Assembly (NCBI RefSeq): GCF_000208925.1
Contig: NW_001915039.1
Location: forward strand, 1-33,909
Direction of reading: 5' to 3'
DNA: 33,909 nt
Origin: Entamoeba histolytica HM-1:IMSS
Lineage: Eukaryota > Evosea > Mastigamoebida > Endamoebidae
Shown: positions 9,953 to 17,694 of the stretch, piece by piece
How positions within the stretch are numbered: the first letter of the stretch is position 1
Layout: the number at the start of each line of letters is the position of its first letter
Translations under genes and position numbers: made by a program
The notes under the pieces: generated by a model
Databases searched by the model: none
Seen by the model: the letters and a program-made list of their open reading frames with translations, nothing else
What the model was told of the DNA's origin: nothing

Positions 9953-10524
9953 ATTAATTTAATTCTTTGATTTCTGGTTTGATTTATTAATATTATCAAT
10001 ATTTTATAACTAACTTTATTATATTTCTTCTTGTGATATTAAATACAATAACTGAAGTATCAAGAATTTATTCAATTTGTTTTTATATAACTGTAATATA
10101 AATAATTTATATTTTTATAAATGACAAAACAACAATAATGTTAATATTATATATTCATGTATTAAATAATTAGACATAAAAAATGTATTTAAATTATATC
10201 ATTATATTATTTTCATATTATCATTATAACACTTAACATCATTTATCTCTATTTTTCTTCTCAATAACTCTCTTTGAAAGATATTATTAAAAAGAATAAA
10301 AGAAGGAAAAATATAATGAATAATCAAATAAAATAAAAATATTTTATAAATACAAATATCAAAACTGTTTGATATTATTTAAATTGAATATAATAATTAT
10401 TTGAATTTTTTTAATGAATGATATTTTTATTATCAAATAAAGAAGAAAATAAGTTTAACACAAAGAATTAAATAATTCAGTATTTATTTAAAGAAAATAA
10501 ACGGTATATATGACAAAATAATAC

Positions 10525-10533
10525 AAACCCTGA
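10525..10533 (+). promoter_or_regulatory. AAACCCT motif before GRC3
   Basis: AAACCCTGA lies about 45 bases before the chosen GRC3 start codon. It shares the AAACCCT core with motifs at 7657 and 13411, each within about 75 bases of a start codon. A role as a promoter element is inferred from the recurrence only. Confidence 0.3.
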
Positions 10534-10577
10534 TTTTATGAAAAAAATTTAAAAGAAGGAATTTGATAAAAAGAAGA

Positions 10578-12011
10578 ATGTACAAATTTGATAATGCAGA
10601 AATTGAGAAAGAACAAACAACATTGCATATTCCTAAAGATTGTTATTTTTATTTAACAGGACATTTTCAATTTGAAGTATTAAAAGGAGATGTTTATGTT
10701 AATGGAATTAAAGCACTGAAAGGAAATCATTGTATTGAACAATCACATTTTAGTCCAGCAATACCATTTGTTTGTAAAACTAATGCAGATATTCAATTTA
10801 AACCATTAACAACAACTTGTGAAGAATTGTATGAACTTCCAAATTCATATTTAATGAAAGAAACAACAAAAGAAGATACATTACTTTCATCAAATGCATT
10901 TACATTTGGAGGAATAAGAATTGTTAATAAATCATTAGCAAATAAAATGAATATTCCAAAGAATTGGAGAAAAGTAATTCAACGAATAAAAAATACAGCA
11001 AAACAAGGAGTTGTAAGAGTTGGAGTTGTAGGAGGAAAAGGATGTGGGAAATCAACATTTGTTAATTTATTAAAGAATTCATTAGTTGAAGATAATAAAG
11101 TATGTATAATTGATGTAGATCCAGGACAACCATTTTGTGGTAAAATAGGAACATTTTCATTAATAATTTGTGATAAACAAAATTTTAATGAACCATATAT
11201 TTCAAAAACATTTTATGAAGAATATAATTTTGTTATTGGATCAAATAATTTAGGAAATAATACTTGTCTTGTTATTCAAACAATTAAAGAACTTATTCAA
11301 CTTTATATTGATAAATATAGTAATCTTCCTCTTATTATTAATACTGCTGGATGGAAAAGTGGATTTGGACTTGAATTACTTGAATTAGAATTATCATTAA
11401 GTAGAACAATGTTTGTTATTGACATTATTGATTCACCTAATTCTATTATCAAAGAATTAGATCAAATTTGTCCAATTCATATTGCAATTCAATCTGGTGT
11501 TAATAAAAGTTTTATTCTTCCTAATTTATTAACTTCTTCATTTAGAAGAGATTTATCATTATCTAATTTAATGATCCATTCAAATTGGTATTCTATTCCT
11601 CTTAAAAGAATTTCCCTTTCGTATTTAGATGATTTTGACCCACATTTTGCTCTTCTTTCAATTAATAATAAATATGTATTTCTTTCTCATAACAACTTAA
11701 TTGAACCTCATATTATTAATAATACAACTGATTATCCAGTTTTTTATAAACCTGATAATAAATCTGCTCTTTCTACATTTGGAATTGGATTAGTTCTGAT
11801 TAATGTTACTTCAAAAACACTTTATATAAAAACTTCAATTGGTGATGATAAAATGAAAGACGTTAATACAATTATTTATTCAGTGTTCATGGATTCTCCT
11901 ATAATGCATCCAATAGTTGATGGTGAAATTGGACCTTATATGGCATTAGACCAAGACATTAGTGGATCAGAACGTTCTCAATTTAAATTTATAAGAAGAA
12001 ATTTTGATTAA
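10578..12011 (+). CDS. GRC3: GRC3/NOL9-type polynucleotide 5'-hydroxyl kinase
   Basis: This protein belongs to the Clp1/Grc3 family, which phosphorylates RNA 5'-hydroxyl ends. Grc3/NOL9 acts in the nucleolus during ITS2 removal from pre-rRNA. The ATG at 10578 gives 477 residues; the frame extends five codons further but without an ATG. A beta-rich N-terminal domain (about 1-95) precedes the P-loop domain. The Walker A motif is GGKGCGKST at 152-160, preceded by the VGVV strand. DVDPGQP (179-185) is the Grc3-type form of the metal/lid motif (Clp1 has a DVGQG-like form). NTAGW (255-259) followed by GFGLELL matches the NTxGW...GxG signature of the family. A less conserved C-terminal domain fills 300-477. 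The DPGQP form is why I prefer Grc3 over Clp1. The gene looks intact, without introns, and is followed 150 bases later by CSN3 on the same strand. Confidence 0.88.
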   Translation: MYKFDNAEIEKEQTTLHIPKDCYFYLTGHFQFEVLKGDVYVNGIKALKGNHCIEQSHFSPAIPFVCKTNADIQFKPLTTTCEELYELPNSYLMKETTKEDTLLSSNAFTFGGIRIVNKSLANKMNIPKNWRKVIQRIKNTAKQGVVRVGVVGGKGCGKSTFVNLLKNSLVEDNKVCIIDVDPGQPFCGKIGTFSLIICDKQNFNEPYISKTFYEEYNFVIGSNNLGNNTCLVIQTIKELIQLYIDKYSNLPLIINTAGWKSGFGLELLELELSLSRTMFVIDIIDSPNSIIKELDQICPIHIAIQSGVNKSFILPNLLTSSFRRDLSLSNLMIHSNWYSIPLKRISLSYLDDFDPHFALLSINNKYVFLSHNNLIEPHIINNTTDYPVFYKPDNKSALSTFGIGLVLINVTSKTLYIKTSIGDDKMKDVNTIIYSVFMDSPIMHPIVDGEIGPYMALDQDISGSERSQFKFIRRNFD

Positions 12012-12081
12012 TAATGAAATGATTTTATTTGACTTTTATTTTTATGTTTATTTTATTATCAAATATTGAGGATTTATTGTC

Positions 12082-12114
12082 TTTTACTATATTTATAGTA
12101 TAACTATAGTAAAA
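12082..12114. repeat. 10-bp perfect inverted repeat between GRC3 and CSN3
   Basis: TTTTACTATA (12082-12091) and TATAGTAAAA (12105-12114) are exact reverse complements with a 13-base loop that itself contains TATAGTATA. It sits 71 bases after the GRC3 stop and 52 before the CSN3 ATG, in a gap of only 154 bases that must hold both a 3' end and a promoter. It could be a binding dyad or an RNA hairpin in the GRC3 3' end. Confidence 0.45.
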
Positions 12115-12165
12115 TAAAATTTAAATAAACAATAAGAAGATAAAATGATTAAAAGATTGTGATTG

Positions 12166-13188
12166 ATGCAAACTAGTAACACCACAAATGATATTGATAC
12201 TATAATCACTACTATGAAGAGACTCTCAACAATTCCAAATGATAAATTACTTGATAATCTTCCTTATAACTTTGCAAATCAAATAGAAATGATTATAGTA
12301 AATGAAGTTGAACATGATGAGTTGGATGAAGTTATTTGTAAATTAAATCAAATTGCTGATAAAATAAGCAATGGAAAAATCCTACTTCCTATTATTCAAA
12401 ATTTTTCATTAATTAAAAACCAACAAATGAGACCATTAACTAGTGTTGAAATTACTGTATTTCATTATCAATTATTAGAACCATTCAACACAATAATTAA
12501 TCCTAATGACTTGATTAACGCAATTTATTGTGTTCCAAGAACAAATAATTGTTTATTAAGAGCATTCTTTTATTGGAGTGGATGTTATTTTCTCAGACTG
12601 AACCTAATGAAGAAAGCAGAATTTATGTTTAGACAATGTTGTGAAGTACCAATAATGAAAAAAACAGCAAGTAATTTTGGAATTGAAGCAGCAAAAAAGC
12701 TTATTTTATTAACAGCTGCTCATTTTGAGCAATACATAATTCCTTTTCCTTATTCTCTTTTTATTCCAAAATCCTACAAAGAGATAGCAGCATTTTGTAG
12801 TAAGTACGAGCTTAAAAGTATTCTTCAATCTTCTTTTGATAAAATTTTTGAAAAAGATGGAAACAATGGTATTGTTGAATACTTATATCAACAATGCCAA
12901 ATCAAAGTAATTGAACGTATAGCAAAGGCATATTCTACAATTTTAATTGACGACATTATTATGAAAATAAAGATAGAACGAAATGAATTGATTAAATGCA
13001 TTGAACACCAAAATAAATTAGGTAAAGATTGGGTAATTATTGGTGATACAATCTTGTTTGGGAATAATCATCTCATCAATCCATTACAAAACGAATTTTC
13101 TTTACTTCAAATGACTGAAATAACACTACAACAAGCTAATGACTTTATGAATCTTAAGAAAAAAACAAAAAAAGTCAATCTAAAATGA
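12166..13188 (+). CDS. CSN3: COP9 signalosome subunit 3
   Basis: The 340-residue protein fits CSN3, a PCI-domain scaffold subunit of the COP9 signalosome, which removes Nedd8 from cullin-RING ubiquitin ligases. Helical repeats occupy about 1-200, with a characteristic segment at 133-162 (YWSGCYFLRLNLMKKAEFMF) in the place where CSN3 has its last TPR-like hairpins. The PCI part follows: a SYKEIA box (203-208), LKSIL (216-220), a helix ending in GIVEYLYQQC (235-244), IERIAKAYSTI (249-259) with a winged-helix ISxxDI-like IDDIIMKI, and a strand ending in GDTILFGN (293-300). This is the order seen in animal and plant CSN3. The length is somewhat shorter than the roughly 420 residues common elsewhere. 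The C-terminus is Lys-rich (KKKTKKVNLK). The ATG at 12166 is the first in frame. A proteasome lid Rpn3 assignment is possible but fits less well. Confidence 0.75.
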   Translation: MQTSNTTNDIDTIITTMKRLSTIPNDKLLDNLPYNFANQIEMIIVNEVEHDELDEVICKLNQIADKISNGKILLPIIQNFSLIKNQQMRPLTSVEITVFHYQLLEPFNTIINPNDLINAIYCVPRTNNCLLRAFFYWSGCYFLRLNLMKKAEFMFRQCCEVPIMKKTASNFGIEAAKKLILLTAAHFEQYIIPFPYSLFIPKSYKEIAAFCSKYELKSILQSSFDKIFEKDGNNGIVEYLYQQCQIKVIERIAKAYSTILIDDIIMKIKIERNELIKCIEHQNKLGKDWVIIGDTILFGNNHLINPLQNEFSLLQMTEITLQQANDFMNLKKKTKKVNLK

Positions 13189-13406
13189 AAAGTGGTTAAT
13201 TATTTTATTTCTTTATAATTTTCATTCATTTTTTTTTTTAAAAAAAAACAATATCATTCAATAAAAGTAATAAGGATTAAATAAATATGAAACATTAAGT
13301 ATTTTATTTTTATAAAAGATAAAAGTCAACAATGATTCACTAAAAATAAAAATATTGATTTTTAAAATTATATGACTAAAACTAAATGAAAAGAAAGTTA
13401 TCATCA

Positions 13407-13418
13407 CCCTAACCCTAA
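13407..13418 (+). promoter_or_regulatory. Double CCCTAA motif in EF-1alpha promoter
   Basis: CCCTAACCCTAA lies 61-72 bases before the EF-1alpha ATG, just upstream of the TATA-like element. It is the longest C-rich string in the intergenic DNA nearby, and a further AAACCCC follows at 13421-13427. The AACCCTAA core equals the 'telo-box' known from plant EF-1alpha promoters. Whether an Entamoeba factor reads it is unknown. Confidence 0.5.
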
Positions 13419-13429
13419 TAAAACCCCTT

Positions 13430-13478
13430 GTATATTTAAACACTGAACTTCTCAATTCTTTCATTCTCCCTCTTCTAA
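13430..13478 (+). promoter_or_regulatory. EF-1alpha core promoter and short leader
   Basis: GTATATTTAAAC (13430-13441) resembles the Entamoeba TATA consensus GTATTTAAA(G/C), with two extra bases. TGAACTT (13444-13450) contains the GAAC core known as the third Entamoeba promoter element. A pyrimidine-rich leader follows, and the ATG is at 13479, implying a very short 5' untranslated region as is usual in this genus. Confidence 0.6.
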
Positions 13479-14807
13479 ATGCCAAAGGAAAAGACTCATA
13501 TTAATATTGTCGTTATTGGTCACGTCGATTCTGGTAAAAGTACTACCACTGGTCATCTTATCTACAAATGTGGAGGAATTGATCAAAGAACCATTGAAAA
13601 ATTCGAAAAAGAATCAGCTGAAATGGGTAAAGGATCATTCAAATATGCTTGGGTCTTAGATAATCTTAAAGCTGAAAGAGAAAGAGGAATTACTATTGAT
13701 ATTTCATTATGGAAATTCGAAACATCTAAATACTACTTCACTATTATTGATGCCCCAGGTCACAGAGATTTCATTAAGAACATGATTACTGGAACTTCAC
13801 AAGCTGATGTTGCCATCCTTATTGTTGCTGCTGGTACTGGTGAATTTGAAGCTGGTATTTCAAAGAATGGACAAACCAGAGAACACATTCTTCTTTCATA
13901 CACTCTTGGAGTTAAACAAATGATTGTTGGTGTTAACAAGATGGATGCCATCCAATACAAACAAGAAAGATATGAAGAAATTAAGAAAGAAATTAGTGCA
14001 TTCCTTAAGAAGACAGGATATAATCCAGACAAGATTCCATTTGTCCCAATTTCAGGATTCCAAGGAGATAATATGATTGAACCATCAACTAACATGCCAT
14101 GGTACAAAGGACCAACATTAATTGGAGCACTTGATTCAGTCACACCACCAGAAAGACCAGTTGATAAACCACTTAGACTTCCACTTCAAGATGTTTACAA
14201 GATTTCAGGTATTGGAACTGTACCAGTCGGAAGAGTTGAAACTGGTATCCTTAAACCAGGAACTATTGTTCAATTTGCACCATCAGGAGTTTCATCTGAA
14301 TGTAAATCAATTGAAATGCATCACACAGCACTTGCTCAAGCTATTCCAGGGGATAATGTTGGATTCAATGTTAGAAATTTAACAGTTAAAGATATTAAGA
14401 GAGGAAATGTAGCATCAGATGCTAAGAATCAACCAGCTGTTGGATGTGAAGATTTCACTGCTCAAGTCATTGTCATGAACCATCCAGGACAAATTAGAAA
14501 GGGATATACACCAGTTCTTGATTGCCATACATCACACATTGCATGTAAATTCGAAGAATTATTAAGCAAGATTGATAGAAGAACAGGTAAATCCATGGAA
14601 GGAGGAGAACCAGAATATATTAAGAATGGAGATTCAGCACTTGTTAAGATTGTTCCAACTAAACCACTTTGTGTTGAAGAATTTGCTAAATTCCCACCAT
14701 TGGGAAGATTTGCTGTTAGAGATATGAAACAAACCGTTGCTGTTGGAGTTGTTAAGGCTGTTACCCCAAGAGCTGCTAATGCCTCAGCTGCTGGAAAGAA
14801 GAAATAA
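13479..14807 (+). CDS. EF1A: Translation elongation factor EF-1alpha
   Basis: This GTPase delivers aminoacyl-tRNA to the ribosome A site in the cytosol. The 442-residue frame is complete and has no intron. GTP-binding motifs are GHVDSGKST (14-22), the switch I region around [13 protein letters not shown] (91-95) and NKMD (153-156). Domain II and domain III signatures follow (for example [16 protein letters not shown], and [11 protein letters not shown] near 355-365). The C-terminus ends in a Lys cluster. Codon use differs from the neighbours: AAG, TTC, AAC, ATC and CCA are frequent, as expected for one of the most highly expressed genes. The short leader with a TATA-like element and a double CCCTAA motif supports strong transcription. 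The stop is followed at once by TTAATTTATTAATT, which contains candidate Entamoeba UAAUU-type poly(A) signals. Confidence 0.98.
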   Translation: MPKEKTHINIVVIGHVDSGKSTTTGHLIYKCGGIDQRTIEKFEKESAEMGKGSFKYAWVLDNLKAERERGITIDISLWKFETSKYYFTIIDAPGHRDFIKNMITGTSQADVAILIVAAGTGEFEAGISKNGQTREHILLSYTLGVKQMIVGVNKMDAIQYKQERYEEIKKEISAFLKKTGYNPDKIPFVPISGFQGDNMIEPSTNMPWYKGPTLIGALDSVTPPERPVDKPLRLPLQDVYKISGIGTVPVGRVETGILKPGTIVQFAPSGVSSECKSIEMHHTALAQAIPGDNVGFNVRNLTVKDIKRGNVASDAKNQPAVGCEDFTAQVIVMNHPGQIRKGYTPVLDCHTSHIACKFEELLSKIDRRTGKSMEGGEPEYIKNGDSALVKIVPTKPLCVEEFAKFPPLGRFAVRDMKQTVAVGVVKAVTPRAANASAAGKKK

Positions 14808-14919
14808 TTAATTTATTAATTATTTAATAAATTTGATAAGTTTTTATTTTTTAAAGAATATAAGTATTTAACATAAAGAAATATTAATTTAATTGTAGAT
14901 AAATGAAAGAAATGAAATT
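14808..14919. other. EF-1alpha 3' flank
   Basis: The segment starts with repeated TAATT strings, fitting the short UA(A/U)UU poly(A) signal reported in Entamoeba, followed by a T-rich tract. A LINE fragment begins at about 14920, so the insertion lies just behind the EF-1alpha 3' end. Confidence 0.4.
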
Positions 14920-15625
14920 GATTTTTTTTCTTCTTATTTCTTGACGAAAAATGAAAGATTGAAATACTGCACACTTTGTAAAGACAAGATAACTACAGTA
15001 GAACACATCTTATTATCTTGTATTTGTCATAATAATCACAAATAGAAAAACATGACAATATAGGCATAATAATATTGATTAATAAGAAAATATACAGGAA
15101 ATAATCAATATAAAAATACAATATGAAACAATATTCCAATATAAAGACATTACTATGTTATTGAACAAACAAATAATGCCTAAAAGTGAATGACAATATC
15201 ACAAAATACCAGATATGTAATAGATAAAAAGAATAAAACTGGTCTATTATTTGATATGACTATTGTATTATCACAATATTAATTGAGACTATTTGAAGAA
15301 AAGAAATAAGTATAATGAATTAAAGAATATGCTGATGAAAATAGAGAAATTAAAATATGTCAGAATAATCCCAGTAGTAATTTCAATAAATGGATTAATA
15401 AATAACTCAAGTGTTAAATTAATTAAAGAAATAAAAAATTGAAATTGACATCGAGAAAGAAATTAAAAACATTGTAATAAAAAACATGATTGATGTCATG
15501 GAATACTGCTTCAATCACAACAAAACATACTCCATAGAGATAGTAGAAGAAAACATATGGAATTAGTCAGTCTTTAATGAAAAAAGAACAATAAAATTAA
15601 TTCTTATTTAATTGCTTATAATTTA
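14920..15625 (+). mobile_element. 5'-truncated R4-type LINE (endonuclease end of ORF2)
   Basis: A short open stretch encodes a zinc-finger-like C-x2-C-x8-H-x4-C motif (first Cys codon 14968, last 15019). This is the CCHC arrangement that precedes the restriction-like endonuclease in R2/R4-type LINEs, including the Entamoeba elements. Downstream, in shifting frames, come protein-like pieces: TGLLFDMTIV near 15240, IKEYADENREIK near 15330, then KLIKEIK, and finally a 30-residue open piece that ends with VEENIWN and TAG at 15564-15566. Stops and frameshifts show the copy is dead. The RT part is absent, as expected from 5' truncation during target-primed reverse transcription. The terminal string AATTGCTTAT is shared with the copy at 6744-7190. 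It sits between EF-1alpha and the Aurora-like kinase. Confidence 0.75.
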
Positions 15626-15687
15626 ATTTTTTATTATATTATTAACTAAAAATAAAATAAAAGAAAAATTTCTTAACATCATTTAGT

Positions 15688-16690
15688 ATGTTCAGTTTTT
15701 CCTCTAAAACTGCTATTTCATCCAAATCTCAACAATACATACCTACAAAACCTATGGCTGCTCCTCGTAGGGTTGAACAATTATCAGTAAATTCTCCTCT
15801 TAAAAAAGAAATTGAAAGTAAACCAAAAAAAGATGATGAAAAAAAGCCAACCCAATTGTCGTTGGATATGTTTGATATTGGAAAACCACTTGGTCAAGGA
15901 AAATTTGGAAATGTTTATCTTGTAAAATACAAAAAAGAGTTTGTTTTAGATATTCATTTATTAAATAAGGAGGAGTTAATTCTTTAGTAATTATGTTTGT
16001 GCATTAAAAGTTATATTTAAAAGACAGTTACAACAATACCGGAGGGAGATTCAAATGAAAAGAGAGATTGAGTTACAATCTCAACTTAACCATCCTAATA
16101 TTCTCAAATTATTCGGACTTTTTGAAGATAAAGACAGGTGGTTCCTTGTTCTTGAATATTGTAAGAAAGGTGAATTATATGGGTTATTACAACAAGCTGG
16201 TCGTTTTGATGAAAGAAGAGCTGCTCGATACATAAAAGCAACAACTGAAGCTTTAAAGTATTGTCAAGAGATGAATTGTATTTATTGTGATTTAAAACCA
16301 GAAAACATCATGATAGATCACAATGATCAAGTCAAATTAGCTGACTTTGGATGGTCTGTTCAAGCCAAGACAAAAAGAAATACTTATTGTGGTACATTAG
16401 ATTATTTATGTCCTGAAATTGTATTAGAAAAATATTATGATGGATCGATTGGTCAATGGTGTTTAGGAGTTTTAACATTTGAACTATGTACTGGTGAACC
16501 TCCATTTCAATCTAACAGTCGTGAAGAGGTTATGAAAAAAGTCAGAAATGTTAAATATTCTTTTCCAAGCTATCTCACAAATGATTGCAAAGATTTTATT
16601 AACAAACTAATTCAATATGATCCTTCTAAAAGAATGAGTTTTGCTGAGTGTTTAGTTCATCCATGGATAGTCAAAAACACAACAAATTGA
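15688..16690 (+). CDS. Aurora-like protein kinase, one intron, altered catalytic loop
   Basis: There are two exons, 15688-15938 and 15988-16690. Splicing of the 49-base GTTTGT...TAG intron restores one frame of 317 residues. The N-terminal tail (1-60) is basic and Ser-rich. The kinase domain starts with GQGKFGNV (69-76), ALK with Lys91, helix-C Glu110 in an Aurora-like KREIELQSQLNHPNIL, and DFGWSV (203-208) followed by CGTLDYL, which is the Aurora signature. Thr216 matches the Aurora activation-loop Thr. Odd points: the HRD triad reads YCD (183-185), the PPE/APE motif reads CPE, and the helix-F Asp of the usual DLWSLG is Gln (GQWCLG, Gln240). The catalytic Asp, Lys, Glu and DFG remain, so activity is uncertain, not excluded. 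Auroras act in mitosis; whether this one does is unknown. The gene lies directly behind the LINE fragment. Confidence 0.85.
15939..15987 (+). other. Intron of the Aurora-like kinase gene
   Basis: This 49-base intron has the Entamoeba 5' signal GTTTGTT and ends in TTTAG. It contains in-frame stops. Removal joins GA and T into an Asp codon and links the glycine loop to the YVCALK strand exactly where Aurora kinases continue. Confidence 0.85.
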
Positions 16691-16721
16691 CTTTTATTTT
16701 CTCGTTATTTTATTTTTTTGT

Positions 16722-16731
16722 GTATTTAAAC
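16722..16731 (+). promoter_or_regulatory. TATA element of endonuclease V gene
   Basis: GTATTTAAAC matches the Entamoeba TATA consensus GTATTTAAA(G/C) perfectly and lies 17 bases before the ATG at 16748. The whole gap to the previous gene is only 57 bases, so this is very likely the core promoter. Confidence 0.7.
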
Positions 16732-16747
16732 TTAAAAACAATAAGTA

Positions 16748-17581
16748 ATGGAAAAACAATGGGAAAAATATCAAATTTTACATTCTAAAGATGTAATACT
16801 TGAAGACTCACATGATTGGACATTAAATACATTATTACGTGTTGGTGTTTGTTTATTTTGTTTGTTTATAAGTAGAACATTATTAATTGATATGATAAAT
16901 TATTAATAATTAGGGATTGGATATTTCATTTTCAACAAATCATCCAAATCTTGCAATTGGTTGTTTAGTTGTTTGTGAATATCCTTCTGGAAAAGAGTTA
17001 TTAACATTAACATGTCGTAAAATAATTACAATTCCTTATATTTCAGGATTTCTTGGATTTAGAGAAGTAGAAGTTTATCATGAACTACTCAACGATTGTA
17101 AAGAAAAGTACCCTGAGTTATATCCACAAGTTGTGCTTGTTGATGGAAATGGATATTATCATCCTCGAAGATTTGGTTCTGCAACTCATGTTGGAGTTTA
17201 TTGTGATATACCATCAATTGGTGTTGCAAAAGTTTGTATTTTTTGTGTTTTATTCACGGAATAGTTGTAAGAATGTAGACTGTATTATGTGTTGATGGGA
17301 TAGGAAAGAAGGAGATTAATATAATTACTTCACAAATCAAACCAGGTGAATCAACTACAGTTAGTACTTCAAATGGAGAAGTGTTATGTGAGGTTATAAG
17401 AAGTAGAGGTGGTAGTATAAATCCAATCATTGTTAGTTGTGGGAATAAAGTTTCACTTTCAACAGCAGTAATTATCTGTAAAGAATGTTGTTTACATAAA
17501 ATCCCAGAGCCTATTCGACTAGCTGATTTAATTTCAAGAAAGTTGTTAAGAGATGAAGGATTACTCCCACACATGAATTAG
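16748..17581 (+). CDS. ENDOV: Endonuclease V, three exons
   Basis: Exons 16748-16846, 16914-17231 and 17279-17581 join into a 239-residue protein of the EndoV/Nfi family. EndoV cuts next to deoxyinosine in DNA, or inosine in RNA in the case of the human enzyme. Family motifs: RVGGLDISF (31-39) with metal ligand Asp36, split by intron 1; YISGFLGFREV (75-85) with Glu84; VDGNG (109-113) with Asp110; IPSIGVAK (132-139) just before intron 2; and IPEPIRLAD (217-225) near the end. The position that is His in the usual GH(R/L)-S/D-L motif reads GNKVSL, so Asn195 replaces the metal-associated His (His214 in the Thermotoga enzyme). The exon junctions fit the family alignment with no gap, which supports the gene model. 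A perfect TATA element precedes it. Activity may be reduced by the His-to-Asn change; this is inference. Confidence 0.88.
16847..16913 (+). other. Intron 1 of endonuclease V gene
   Basis: This 67-base intron begins GTTTGTTT and ends AATTAG. It falls between codons in the middle of the RVGG(L)DISF motif, so removal rebuilds the first catalytic motif exactly. It contains in-frame stops if retained. Confidence 0.85.
17232..17278 (+). other. Intron 2 of endonuclease V gene
   Basis: This 47-base intron begins GTTTGTAT and ends TGTAG, between codons after GVAK. An earlier internal TAG at 17262-17264 would lead to an immediate stop, so the second TAG is the working 3' site. Confidence 0.8.
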
Positions 17582-17694
17582 AGATAAGCAAAACAAAACG
17601 AAGATTAAAATTATTACATATAAATGAAAAGTCAACAATATATTTCTTTTCAAAAAAAGGAATTAACAAATTAAACTTCAATCAATCATTTACA
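17582..17694. other. Short spacer, no feature seen
   Basis: This AT-rich gap lies between endonuclease V and the leucine-rich-repeat pseudogene. No clear TATA element of the consensus type is visible. Confidence 0.4.

Larger units (their letters stand above)
9387..10577. other. AT-rich intergenic region, no gene seen
   Basis: No coding frame is seen. T runs follow the kinase stop. The region holds the short palindrome TTGACTAAGTCAA (9633-9645), a tight perfect hairpin at 9929-9952, and an AAACCCTGA motif (10525-10533) close to the GRC3 start. Confidence 0.6.

Noticed and set aside
13229..13250. Run of T followed by run of A that could form a hairpin or terminator
   Set aside because: Simple homopolymer pair; intrinsic terminators of the bacterial type are not expected in a eukaryotic nuclear genome.
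13407..13418. CCCTAACCCTAA as a relic telomere
   Set aside because: Only two units, in a promoter position, with no sign of a chromosome end or fusion nearby.
13760..14143. 127-codon frame antisense to EF-1alpha
   Set aside because: It arises from the strong codon bias of EF-1alpha; no independent protein features.
17254..17574. 106-codon minus-strand frame over endonuclease V exon 3
   Set aside because: Shadow of a clearly homologous exon on the other strand.
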